Notes under the pieces: model-generated
Told to the model about the DNA's origin: nothing
The model's database searches: none
Seen by the model: the letters and a program-made list of their open reading frames with translations, nothing else
Source of the DNA: Bacteroidetes bacterium UBA2475
GTDB lineage: Bacteria; Bacteroidota; Bacteroidia; B-17B0; Aurantibacillaceae
DNA length: 64,000 nucleotides
Reading direction: 5' to 3'
NCBI GenBank assembly: GCA_002342065.1
Contig: DDPF01000016.1
Coordinates: forward strand, 1 to 64,000
Part shown: piece after piece, positions 32,964 to 42,216 of the stretch
How positions within the stretch are numbered: position 1 is the first letter of the stretch
How the letters are laid out: each line of letters opens with the position of its first letter
Translations under genes and position numbers: made by a program

Positions 32964-34133
32964 TTAATAAAACGTTTTTTTCATGATAAAATTCTGCTTT
33001 AAAAGCGGGCTAATTCTATATCTATCTTCTTCATAAAAACCCTTTAAAGCGGTTAATTCCTGCACAATAAGATTGATCCCCAATTCATCTGCCCATTTTA
33101 AAAGACCTTTTGGATAGTTCACCCCTTTGGTCATTGCCATATCGATATCATCACGCGAAGCGATCTTTAAATACAATGTATCTGCTGCTTCGTTAATAAG
33201 CATAAATAAAATTCGTTTTACTATTGTCTTGCCGATCTCAACATCTTTAGTAGGTTCTTTTAACTTCGCATCCGGACTATAATCATAAAAACCTTTTCCT
33301 GTTTTTTTGCCTAAAAATCCTGCTTCTAATAAACGTTTTTGCGAAAGCGCCGGTTTAAATCTTGGATCAAAATAAAGTTGTGTCCAAACTGTTTCGGTTA
33401 CCACATAATTAACATCATGGCCTATCATATCCATTAATTCAAACGGACCCATTTTAAAGCCTGCAATTTCTTTCATGGCCCAATCAATGGTTGGCATATC
33501 GGCAATACCTTCTTCGTAAATTCGTAACGCTTCGCTATAAAAAGGACGCGCCACACGGTTCACAATAAAGCCAGGTGTATCTTTGGCAATAACCGTTACT
33601 TTACCCCAACCGTCAATTAAATTTTTACAGGCAGTTGTAATAGTTTGATCGGTTGCAATGCCGGGGATAATTTCTACCAAAGGCATTAAAGTAGCGGGAT
33701 TAAAAAAGTGGATGCCAATTACCCTTGCAGGTTTTGTGCAGGCAGAAGCAATGGACGTGATAGAAAGAGAAGATGTATTAGATGCAAGTACACAAGAATC
33801 ACTCACTAATTTTTCTAACTCAGAAAAAACAGATTTTTTTACATCCAGTTTTTCTACGATGGCTTCAATAATTAAAGCGCAATCTTTTAATTCGTTTAAA
33901 GAAGAAACAAAACTAATGTTAGCTAAAATACTTGTTTGTACTTCGCTACTGATCTTTTGTTTTTCTACTAATTTTTGAAGCGAAGTTTTTAAATTACTTT
34001 CAGCTTTAGTAAGTGAATCTTTATTGTTATCGTAAACAATAACTTTATGTGATGCGGTGGCTGCAACCTGCGCAATACCGCTGCCCATGGCGCCGCTACC
34101 AATAACACCAATTATAGAATTTTTTGTGAACAT
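32964..34133 (-). CDS. 3-hydroxyacyl-CoA dehydrogenase
   Basis: NAD-dependent oxidation of 3-hydroxyacyl-CoA in beta-oxidation or a related CoA pathway. 389 residues. The Rossmann motif is VIGSGAMGSGIAQVAA, the catalytic histidine lies in GIHFFNPATLMPLVEII, and KDTPGFIVNRVARPFYSEA begins the first C-terminal 3HCDH domain. A second such domain follows from ~295 (KRILFMLINEAADTLYL, VNYPKGLLKWADELG), so the layout is N-C-C as in PaaH/FadB2-type stand-alone enzymes. It lies 3 bp behind a T9SS-secreted protein gene, an unusual neighbour for a cytosolic enzyme. Confidence 0.93.
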   Translation of the reverse strand: MFTKNSIIGVIGSGAMGSGIAQVAATASHKVIVYDNNKDSLTKAESNLKTSLQKLVEKQKISSEVQTSILANISFVSSLNELKDCALIIEAIVEKLDVKKSVFSELEKLVSDSCVLASNTSSLSITSIASACTKPARVIGIHFFNPATLMPLVEIIPGIATDQTITTACKNLIDGWGKVTVIAKDTPGFIVNRVARPFYSEALRIYEEGIADMPTIDWAMKEIAGFKMGPFELMDMIGHDVNYVVTETVWTQLYFDPRFKPALSQKRLLEAGFLGKKTGKGFYDYSPDAKLKEPTKDVEIGKTIVKRILFMLINEAADTLYLKIASRDDIDMAMTKGVNYPKGLLKWADELGINLIVQELTALKGFYEEDRYRISPLLKQNFIMKKTFY

Positions 34134-34136
34134 ATA

Positions 34137-35558
34137 TTAATTAGAAACGGTAAACTTTTTAGATGATAATAAATTACCATTGGCACTCAGCTTTAGAATG
34201 TACAAACCATTAGCAAGGTTGTTTAATTTAATGCTACGTTGATAAATAGTAAGTGATTGCAATTCATTAACAGGTCTTGATAGCGCTAATTTGCCCTGCG
34301 CATCATAAATTTCAATTGTTGTTGCCGTATTAATTAATTCAGCAGGTAAATTAAATGACAATTCATTTTGAGCAGGGTTAGGATAAATTCTAAGATCAAG
34401 ATCAGCTACCGAATTTGTTTTTACATCTGTAAGTAAATTTTGAAATAAATGGCTTTTGATCATAAACACACCGTTTTGCATATCTAAAGCAAAAATATTT
34501 TTGCTGGGAAAATATGGATAGCAACCCCACTGTCCGGCATAAGCACTTCCAGCCCAATTGTTATTATTGCCACCACCCTGATTATATGTATCAAAATAAC
34601 CGGCAAGGAATGGGGCAGAAGGATTTGAAATATCGTATAACTGCGTTCCGTCTTTATAACTGCTTATAAAACAATATTGATTACTTACAACAAAGGGGTT
34701 GTGCGGCGTGGTTTGTGGAAACTGGTTGGTTGTTGCCATAACCTGTATGTTCGACAAATTATTTACGTTAAGAACTTTAATTGGTAGGCTTGCAGGCACT
34801 TCATCCAGCATTACCATTGTTTGTCCATCGGGTGTTAAAGAAGTGGCATGATTATAACCCGAGCCGGAGTAAGTAGTTAAAGATCCCAATTGAGTAAATG
34901 TATTATTGGAATTAAATTTAAAAACATGTAAGCCTTGGTAACCGCATGATGCATAAACAGTATCGTTTCTTACAAACGCATCATGCACATAAGTAATAAA
35001 ACTATAATCCTGACTTAATTCCCTTAGTAATACCGGTGAAGCAGGATTGGCAAGGCTATACACATTCATACTGCTAGTTGCGGTATTGCTGTAAGTAATT
35101 CCTGAAACATATAGTTTATCGCCATCTACCCAGCAGGCATGGCCACGTTTAAACAGATTCATGTTTGAGCTTACAAGTGTTACAGTTGCGGGTAAAGTAC
35201 TCATATCAATTACCTGGAAACCGGTAGAGCTGCCATCGTCACATACTACATAACAATAGTTTTGATAGGTTTTGGTTTCACGCCAGCTGCCATTGGAAGA
35301 AGTGCCGGCAACATAAGCACTAACGGTTGGCGTTAGCGGATTAGTTACATCTACAAAGTAAGTACCGTTCTTAGAACAGGCAATGGCATATTCTTTATTT
35401 GTTACAGGCTGTGTCCAGCCCCAGCAACCCGAATACTTTGTACCCGAACCAGTTTGTGGACTGATATTGCTTAACAGCGTAAAATTAGATGCGGCAAATT
35501 GAGCCTTTATAGTGAAAATACTTAATAATAGTATAAGTGAGAGAATGGTTTTTTTCAT
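34137..35558 (-). CDS. choice-of-anchor B family secreted protein with T9SS sorting domain (paralogue 4)
   Basis: 473 residues, signal peptide ending TIKAQ. The body (~25-385) is the LVIVD-type beta-propeller of choice-of-anchor B proteins: YSGCWGWTQPVTNKEYAIAC, GTYFVDVTNP, WRETKTYQNYCYVV, FQVIDMSTLPATVT, KRGHACWVDGDKLYVSG, TTPHNPFVVSNQYCFISSYK. Residues ~390-473 form a type A sorting domain (LRIYPNPAQNELSFNLP to NGLYILKLSANGN). Function unknown; probably cell-surface. It is the last of four tandem paralogues and lies 11 bp behind the previous one. Confidence 0.9.
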   Translation of the reverse strand: MKKTILSLILLLSIFTIKAQFAASNFTLLSNISPQTGSGTKYSGCWGWTQPVTNKEYAIACSKNGTYFVDVTNPLTPTVSAYVAGTSSNGSWRETKTYQNYCYVVCDDGSSTGFQVIDMSTLPATVTLVSSNMNLFKRGHACWVDGDKLYVSGITYSNTATSSMNVYSLANPASPVLLRELSQDYSFITYVHDAFVRNDTVYASCGYQGLHVFKFNSNNTFTQLGSLTTYSGSGYNHATSLTPDGQTMVMLDEVPASLPIKVLNVNNLSNIQVMATTNQFPQTTPHNPFVVSNQYCFISSYKDGTQLYDISNPSAPFLAGYFDTYNQGGGNNNNWAGSAYAGQWGCYPYFPSKNIFALDMQNGVFMIKSHLFQNLLTDVKTNSVADLDLRIYPNPAQNELSFNLPAELINTATTIEIYDAQGKLALSRPVNELQSLTIYQRSIKLNNLANGLYILKLSANGNLLSSKKFTVSN

Positions 35559-35569
35559 TTTTTGTTTTA

Positions 35570-37429
35570 TTAATCAATAATTAATTTTTTTCTTAGTTTA
35601 TCTTTTCCAATTTCTACTTCAATAATGTAAATGCCTTTTGACAATTTGGTTACATCTATAATCGATCGGTTCTCAATATTTTTTGATGAAACAATTAGCA
35701 TACCTAATGAATTGTAAAGATTATAATTAAATGTAGAACCCTGGATCTCAACAGTAACATGGTCTTTTGCAGGATTTGGATAAACAGATAATGTATTGAT
35801 ATTAATATTTGAATTTTGAATACCTGTTGCAAAACCTACGCAGGTAGATGTAGAAGTTATACAGCCATTATTTGCTTTTACAGTAACAGTATAACAGGCA
35901 GGAAGCAAATTAACAGCAGTAGCTGCATTGCCACCGCTTGGTGCCCAGGTGTAAGTGTATGGGGCCAAACCACCTGTAGGATTTACGGATGCAATACCTG
36001 TACTACAAGTGCCGCATGAAGCATTTGTAAAGCTTGTAGCAGCATTGATACTATTTACAATGTTTACTGTTTGAGTTGACATTACAGTTGTTGTTGTATT
36101 GTTAGCGGCTAATAAAGTAATCGTCTTCACGCCCGGAGATGCGAACGAAAATACCGGGTTAATTGCATTTGAGGTAGCCGGTGTTCCGCCAGAGAAGGTC
36201 CATGTATAAGATGTTGAAGAAGTACTTGTATTTACAGCACTGTAACTTCCACCGGGACACATAACAGCAGGAAAATTAAAACTTGGCGCAGGGTTTCGGT
36301 ACAAATGAGATTTAAGCATGAAAATACCGTTCATTTGGTCTAAGGCAAAAACATTTTTACTTGGTAAGTAAGGATACGATCCCCATTGACCATCATAGTC
36401 ATCACCTGTCCAGTTATTATTGTTGCCGCCTCCCTGAAAATACGTATCAAAATAGCCAACCAAGGTTGGTGTCGATGGAGATGAAATATTATAAAGCTGT
36501 AAGCCATCCTGGTAACTACTCATAAAACAAAGCGAATTGCTTACCATAAAAGGATTGTGCGGTGTTGTTAAAGAGAATTGATTGGTAACAGCCAACACTT
36601 GTATGTTAGAAAGGTTACTTACGTTAGCCACCTTAATCGGTTTTCCTGTTGGTACTTCATCCGTAAACACAAGCGTTTGGTGATTAGGCGTTAAGGCACT
36701 ACTGTGATTATAACCCTGCCCTGAATAAGTAGTTAAAGATCCTAATTGCGTAAAAGTATTATTGGTATTATATTTTAAAACCTGCAAACCCTGATAACCG
36801 CAGGAAGCATAAATGGTATCATTCACGGGCATCATATCATGCACGTAATTTATAAAAGGAATATCCTGTTTGAGTTCTCTCAATAAAACCGGAACCGAAG
36901 GTGTAGCCAAACTATAAACATTCATGCTACTGGTAGTATTATTGCTATATGTTACCCCGGCTACAAATAATTTATTTCCGTCAACCCAAAGTGTGTGTCC
37001 TCTTTTAAATAATGTTTGATTATCGAATACCTTATGCACGCTATCCGGTAAATATTGCATATCAAAGATCTGGAAACTTGCCGGTCCGCCATCATCGGTA
37101 ACTACATAACAATAATTTTGGTAAGATTTAATTTCACGCCAAACAGTATTAAGTTTTTTACCAGCTCTAAAAGCACATACAGTTGGTGTTGCAGGGTTTG
37201 TTACATCTACCCAAAAAGTACCAGCTGCTGAACCTGCAATGGCATATTCTTTATTTTTATTTGCCTGATACCAACCCCAACAACCCGAATATTTTGCGCC
37301 ATAAGAATTAGTGTAAGTTTCGGGACTAATAACACTTATAAGAGTAAAATTATTAGCAGAGTATACCTGCGCTTTAGTTGTAAAAGCAGTCAGTATAAAA
37401 CCTAAAATAAAGAAATATTTAAATTTCAT
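35570..37429 (-). CDS. choice-of-anchor B family secreted protein with PKD and SprB repeat (paralogue 3)
   Basis: 619 residues. It has the same propeller as its neighbours (KYSGCWGWYQANKNKEYAIA, KRGHTLWVDGNKLFVAG, TTPHNPFMVSNSLCFMSSYQ). Unlike them it then carries a PKD domain (~381-463, YTWTFSGGTPATSNAINPVF) and one SprB repeat (~464-536, GTCSTGIASVNPTGGLAPYT) before the type A sorting domain (~546-619, LSVYPNPAKDHVTVEI). SprB repeats occur in gliding adhesins, so this member may project further from the surface. It is spaced by 10-11 bp from both neighbours. Confidence 0.9.
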   Translation of the reverse strand: MKFKYFFILGFILTAFTTKAQVYSANNFTLISVISPETYTNSYGAKYSGCWGWYQANKNKEYAIAGSAAGTFWVDVTNPATPTVCAFRAGKKLNTVWREIKSYQNYCYVVTDDGGPASFQIFDMQYLPDSVHKVFDNQTLFKRGHTLWVDGNKLFVAGVTYSNNTTSSMNVYSLATPSVPVLLRELKQDIPFINYVHDMMPVNDTIYASCGYQGLQVLKYNTNNTFTQLGSLTTYSGQGYNHSSALTPNHQTLVFTDEVPTGKPIKVANVSNLSNIQVLAVTNQFSLTTPHNPFMVSNSLCFMSSYQDGLQLYNISSPSTPTLVGYFDTYFQGGGNNNNWTGDDYDGQWGSYPYLPSKNVFALDQMNGIFMLKSHLYRNPAPSFNFPAVMCPGGSYSAVNTSTSSTSYTWTFSGGTPATSNAINPVFSFASPGVKTITLLAANNTTTTVMSTQTVNIVNSINAATSFTNASCGTCSTGIASVNPTGGLAPYTYTWAPSGGNAATAVNLLPACYTVTVKANNGCITSTSTCVGFATGIQNSNININTLSVYPNPAKDHVTVEIQGSTFNYNLYNSLGMLIVSSKNIENRSIIDVTKLSKGIYIIEVEIGKDKLRKKLIID

Positions 37430-37439
37430 TTTATGAAGA

Positions 37440-38846
37440 CTAATGAGTGATGATCATTTTTTTATTTACAGTCTGACCGTTTTCTGAAATGGATATTACA
37501 TAGCTTCCACTAGCAAAAACATTCACATCTAATAGTTCCGATACATTACCGCTGAATTGTTTTTCGTAAACCACCTGACCTAAAGTATTTTTTAACTGAA
37601 CTGTTGTTTCGTTAACTGTTGCATAGTTTATTGATACCTGGTTTGATGCCGGATTTGGATACACAAAAAAACTGTTAGGAGATATTGTTTTGTCTTTTAT
37701 TCCAACAGAGGTGCTGAATGTTTGAGTTGCATCTAAAAGAAAAACGCCGTTCTGCATATCTACTGCAATGATAATACCACTTGGCAAATAAGGGTATGCA
37801 CCCCAGTTACCACGATAATCATTTCCGTTATAATTGCCTGTATTAAAACCACCTTGCGGGAAAGTATCAAAAAAGCCTGCTATTGTTGCATTGCCGGGAA
37901 CAGAAATGTCGTATATGTATAATCCTTCCTGGTAACACGAAACAAGGGCCCACTGATTGCCTATCAAGTAAGGGTTATGAGGTGTGGTGCCTGTGTGTGG
38001 TTTAAAAGTTTGAATAGGTTGAACGTTGCTGAAATTTTGTACATCTACAAAACGTATGGGCATTGCTGCCGGTACTTCATCGCAAAATAATAAATATTTT
38101 GCATCTTGTGTAAGCATGCTGGCGTGGTTATAAGCAGAAGCGGAATAACCTGTATAAGAGCCTAACTGCGCAAATGTATTTGTTGATCCAAATCTTAAAA
38201 GATACATGCCCTGGTAGCCGCATGATGCGTAAACAGTATCGTTTCTAACATACATATCGTGCACATAAGTAATTGCAGGAATATCCTGTTGAAGAGTTCT
38301 TAATAATAATGGTGCAGTGGGAGTAGCTAAACTATAAACGTTCATTGCTGCGCTTGCTGTAGTAGAGTATGTTACACCACCCACGTACATTTTGTTACCA
38401 TCAATAAAAACCGTGTGTCCGCGTTCGAAATAGGTTTTTCCATTATGAACAACGGTAACTGTAGAAGGTAAAGTGCTCATATCAATTATCTGGAAAGTGT
38501 TTGGCGCTGCATCATCACTAACTACATAACAGTAATTTTGATACGTTTTAATTTCTCTCCACGTGCAACCTGTTTTGCCCGGTACAAATGCGCATAAACT
38601 TGGTGTTGCAGGAACAGATACATCAATAAAATAAGTACCATTACTACCGCCTACTATAGCATATTCCTTACCAGTACTCGCTTGTTTCCAACCCCAGCAA
38701 CCAGAATATTTTCGGCCGTCGGTACCTTGATCGGTAGTGTTTGGACTTATTAAACTAATTAAATTTATATTCTGACTTGGGTATGTTACCTGTGCTGAAG
38801 AAAATAAAGTTGATATAAGCGATAAACAAAGTAGAATTTTTTTCAT
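37440..38846 (-). CDS. choice-of-anchor B family secreted protein with T9SS sorting domain (paralogue 2)
   Basis: 468 residues from ATG 38846, which gives a standard signal peptide (MKKILLCLSLISTLFSSAQ). An earlier in-frame start at 38867 would add seven residues ahead of it. Propeller motifs: KYSGCWGWKQASTGKEYAIVG, TWREIKTYQNYCYVVSDD, FERGHTVFIDGNKMYVGG, GTTPHNPYLIGNQWALVSCY. The sorting domain is FFVYPNPASNQVSIN to GSYVISISENG. Most similar to paralogue 1 (shared GNDYRGNWGAYPYLPSGII-type segment), suggesting a recent duplication. Confidence 0.9.
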   Translation of the reverse strand: MKKILLCLSLISTLFSSAQVTYPSQNINLISLISPNTTDQGTDGRKYSGCWGWKQASTGKEYAIVGGSNGTYFIDVSVPATPSLCAFVPGKTGCTWREIKTYQNYCYVVSDDAAPNTFQIIDMSTLPSTVTVVHNGKTYFERGHTVFIDGNKMYVGGVTYSTTASAAMNVYSLATPTAPLLLRTLQQDIPAITYVHDMYVRNDTVYASCGYQGMYLLRFGSTNTFAQLGSYTGYSASAYNHASMLTQDAKYLLFCDEVPAAMPIRFVDVQNFSNVQPIQTFKPHTGTTPHNPYLIGNQWALVSCYQEGLYIYDISVPGNATIAGFFDTFPQGGFNTGNYNGNDYRGNWGAYPYLPSGIIIAVDMQNGVFLLDATQTFSTSVGIKDKTISPNSFFVYPNPASNQVSINYATVNETTVQLKNTLGQVVYEKQFSGNVSELLDVNVFASGSYVISISENGQTVNKKMIITH

Positions 38847-38959
38847 ATCGATAAGATGTATTAACAAATATAACCTATTTAGGACATTAAAGCAATGCCA
38901 TTTGTCTAATAAATTTTACCGCTTGTGAGAATGTTCTTAACCCTAAATGATACCAAAAA

Positions 38960-40372
38960 TTAGTGGTTAATGATGAGTTTTTTATGGCTTGTATTACCCT
39001 GTTCGGTAATAGAAAGAATGTAAGTTCCTGCTTCAAAACCGCTCACATCAATTGTTTCACTTATTGACCCATTGTATTGTTTTTGCAAGAATACCTGACC
39101 TAAAATATTTTTTAGTTCTAGTTTTGAGGCATAAACTGTATTATAATTAACAGCCAGGTTTTGCGAAACAGGGTTGGGATAAATAATAAGCTCAGCGCTT
39201 TTCGTCGAATTGCTTTTTACACTAACAGGATTATTAAAGGCATCTGTTGGGTCTAAAATAAACAGGCCGTTCTGCATATCGGATGCTAAAATTATTCCGC
39301 TTGGTAAGTAAGGATAAGCACCCCAATTACCGCGATAATCCTGACCAAAATAATTTCCAATATTTCCGCCACTTTGCGGGTAAGTGTCAAAGTAGCCGGA
39401 AACAGCTACATTACCTGGTTGCGAGATATCGTAAATATAAAGTCCATCCTGATAACAAGAAACAACAGCCCATTTATCTCCTATTAAAAAAGGATTATGT
39501 GGTGTTGTGCCAATGAACGGCTGAAAGGTTTGTACAGATTGAATATTGCTTAAATTCTGCACATCCACATAACGAATTGGTGAACCCGCCGGCGACTCAT
39601 CACAAAACAACAAGTGTTTTCCATCCTGCGTTAAACCGCTAGAATGATTATAGGTTGCCGAAGCATATCCTGTATAAGAACCTAATTGCGAAAATGTATT
39701 TGTTGCGCTATTAAATTTAAATACGTACAAGCCTTGGTAGCCACAGGATGCAAACACAGTATCATTTCTAACAAACATATCGTGTACATAACTAATGACG
39801 GGAAAATCCTGTTTCAATTCGCGCAACAATAACGGTGCGGTGGGCGTGGCAAGGCTGTATACGTTCATAGAGGATGCAGTGGTGTTTGAATAAGTAACTC
39901 CACCAATATATAATTTATCCTGGCTTATCCATTGTGTGTGGCCTCGCTCAAATAACGTATTGCTATTGTAAACTAACGTTACTGTAGCCGGCAAAGTACT
40001 CATGTCAACAATTTGAAAAGTATTGGTACCTCCTTCATCGCAGGTGATGTAACAATAATTCTGGTACGTTTTTACTTCTCTTACTGTGACATTTGTTTTT
40101 CCGGGAACAAAAGCAGAAACACTTGGTGTTGTGAGATTGCTTACATCAATAAAATAAGTGCCATGACTAGCGCCAACAATAGCATATTCTTTGTTCAAAC
40201 TTGTTTGGTACCAGCCCCAGCAACCGTTGTATTTTCTGCCATCAGGCCCAATAGTTGTTGTGCCTGTATTTGGATCGATCAATCCTAATAAAGAAATGTT
40301 TTGATTGGGATAAGTTTGCGCTTTAAGAACAAAAGAAAATAGAACTAAAATATATAACAGGTGTTTTTTCAT
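38960..40372 (-). CDS. choice-of-anchor B family secreted protein with T9SS sorting domain (paralogue 1)
   Basis: 470 residues, signal peptide ending VLKAQ. Propeller motifs: KYNGCWGWYQTSLNKEYAIVG, VREVKTYQNYCYITCDE, FERGHTQWISQDKLYIGG, TTPHNPFLIGDKWAVVSCYQ. The type A sorting domain is LIIYPNPVSQNLAVNYN to AGTYILSITEQGN. It is the first of the four paralogues and starts 31 bp after the stop of the BamA/TamA-like barrel gene, so all are likely in one transcript. Ligand or enzyme activity is unknown; I see no catalytic residues. Confidence 0.9.
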   Translation of the reverse strand: MKKHLLYILVLFSFVLKAQTYPNQNISLLGLIDPNTGTTTIGPDGRKYNGCWGWYQTSLNKEYAIVGASHGTYFIDVSNLTTPSVSAFVPGKTNVTVREVKTYQNYCYITCDEGGTNTFQIVDMSTLPATVTLVYNSNTLFERGHTQWISQDKLYIGGVTYSNTTASSMNVYSLATPTAPLLLRELKQDFPVISYVHDMFVRNDTVFASCGYQGLYVFKFNSATNTFSQLGSYTGYASATYNHSSGLTQDGKHLLFCDESPAGSPIRYVDVQNLSNIQSVQTFQPFIGTTPHNPFLIGDKWAVVSCYQDGLYIYDISQPGNVAVSGYFDTYPQSGGNIGNYFGQDYRGNWGAYPYLPSGIILASDMQNGLFILDPTDAFNNPVSVKSNSTKSAELIIYPNPVSQNLAVNYNTVYASKLELKNILGQVFLQKQYNGSISETIDVSGFEAGTYILSITEQGNTSHKKLIINH

Positions 40373-40403
40373 GCAGGAAATTAGTACTAACGAATTTAAG
40401 CAT

Positions 40404-42143
40404 TTAAAACAAGGCGGTCAATCCAAAATGTATCTTTCCGCTTCTAAGATCAAAACCATTGTTAAATTGGTTTCCCAGCGCATAATTCAACGTTAAGATG
40501 CCTGCCTTTGTTTCAAAATTTATTCCCGCTCCAACACTCATTGGCATATCGGTTAAATAATTAGCATTGCTGTTATTTTCATACCAGGCGCCTTCTGCAA
40601 ATAATAATAAGTTAGAATTTTGCGAGAATAAAAAACGGTATTCAATAGTTGGTATCATATAACTGGAAGCAAAGATGCTTTCTTCATCAAAACCTCTTAA
40701 TGTTCTTAAACCGCCGATTCTGAACAATTCATTTTTAAAAATAGTAGAGTTTCCAAATATAGAAGCGCCCTGCACGCCTAACTTTAAAACATTATTGCGA
40801 TGCAGTTGAATAAAAAAATTCATGTCACCTTCAAATTGGTATTGGGTTGATCGTAATAATAAATTCTGGTAGGCCACCTCGTTAACCTTTGCATTTTTTT
40901 TAATGGTGCGGTTACCTGTTTGTCCAACCACATTAATAGCAAAACCTTTATGTGGATTAAAACGGTAATCCAGTTTTTCGAAAGTAACGCCTGCACCATA
41001 CGATTGCGTGGTAATGTCGGCGTAATCGGGCAGGGTGGTAACAAATTTTAAAGCACTGGTAGAAATAAGATTGGTGTTACGTTGTTTGTAAAACACTTTA
41101 AAATTATTTAAGCCTTTAAAATAATATTGCAAACCAATGTTGTTATTAATATCTATAAAAGAAGTATCGCGGCGATAAATTTTTAATGAATAATCCGTTC
41201 CCACCGGCGTACCAAATAAATACGGATAAATTACCCTCCCTTTAAAATCCTGTGTTTGCGATTGCAGTCGGCGCCATTCCATGTCAAAGGTCTCGCCATT
41301 CCTAAAAATACCATTTACTACTTTTAATTTTACATCACCTGTTACAACTGTTTTTTTTGTGTTGGCATCGGGTAATAAACCAATAATACCATCAAACTGC
41401 GAAGCGTTTTTTTTATCGAGAAATAAAATAAGTTTATTGGTCTTGTTGGTTAGTTTTACTATTTGTGTTTGTTTTTCAAATACAAAAGGCAATTGTTTTA
41501 TTTTTTGAGAGATGCCTTTCATTAGTTCTTCGTTATAAGGCATACTTTCTTTTACCGATAAATAACGATGCAAAAAACCTTTGTTCACTTTTGCATTTCC
41601 AATAACGGTAATAGAATCTATTTTAAACAATTTGTTTTTCTCAACATTTAAAACAGCACTAAGGTTGCCTTCCTGTGTTTCAACGCTGTCAAGCTTTACA
41701 GATGCAAAGGGGTAACCGTTGTTTTCGTAATACATTATTATTTTTTCGAGTGTGCGCGCAACTTCCTTGTAGCGGAAAGCTTTATTAAAGTATAATTTTT
41801 CGCTCACACCTAAGCGCGAAGCAAGACCTGGGTTGAGGTTGCCTAATTTTAAATAAGCTACTTTATAAATTTTATTTTCGAAAATGTAAGAGGTTACAGA
41901 GTTACTGTCAATAATAGTGCTATCACTTGCCAGCAAATAACCTTTGTTTTGCAGGGTTAAAATAATATTGTTTACTTCTTCTAAAGCGTCGGTAGTTGAA
42001 TTGAATTTTTTTTGATAGTTGAGTTTTGCAACCTCGCTTTTGGGCGAAACAGGAATTACTCTAAGACTGCTTGTTTGCGCATTGGATATGGCACAAATAA
42101 GAAATAAGGTCAAAAAAGTTAAATATTTTAGTAATATCCTCAA
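40404..42143 (-). CDS. BamA/TamA-family outer-membrane protein (POTRA plus D15 barrel)
   Basis: 579 residues, TTG start at 42143, signal peptide ending ISNAQ. Residues ~95-240 contain POTRA-like modules (FRYKEVARTLEKIIMYYENNGYPFASVKL; IDSITVIGNAKVNKGFLHRYL). The C-terminal ~330 residues form a surface-antigen (D15) barrel, with GGLRTLRGFDEESIFASSYM, the RGF-type lid-lock motif of Omp85 proteins, and a terminal aromatic strand (GKIHFGLTALF). It is smaller than BamA, nearer TamA or patatin-associated Omp85 types. Upstream of four T9SS surface proteins it may help place them or an unrelated substrate; this is inference. Confidence 0.85.
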   Translation of the reverse strand: MRILLKYLTFLTLFLICAISNAQTSSLRVIPVSPKSEVAKLNYQKKFNSTTDALEEVNNIILTLQNKGYLLASDSTIIDSNSVTSYIFENKIYKVAYLKLGNLNPGLASRLGVSEKLYFNKAFRYKEVARTLEKIIMYYENNGYPFASVKLDSVETQEGNLSAVLNVEKNKLFKIDSITVIGNAKVNKGFLHRYLSVKESMPYNEELMKGISQKIKQLPFVFEKQTQIVKLTNKTNKLILFLDKKNASQFDGIIGLLPDANTKKTVVTGDVKLKVVNGIFRNGETFDMEWRRLQSQTQDFKGRVIYPYLFGTPVGTDYSLKIYRRDTSFIDINNNIGLQYYFKGLNNFKVFYKQRNTNLISTSALKFVTTLPDYADITTQSYGAGVTFEKLDYRFNPHKGFAINVVGQTGNRTIKKNAKVNEVAYQNLLLRSTQYQFEGDMNFFIQLHRNNVLKLGVQGASIFGNSTIFKNELFRIGGLRTLRGFDEESIFASSYMIPTIEYRFLFSQNSNLLLFAEGAWYENNSNANYLTDMPMSVGAGINFETKAGILTLNYALGNQFNNGFDLRSGKIHFGLTALF

Positions 42144-42216
42144 TAAGTAGTATAACGTTCAATTAAATAATTTAAGTATATTAGTGTCTTAAATTCACCA
42201 CAAAATTAACATAATC

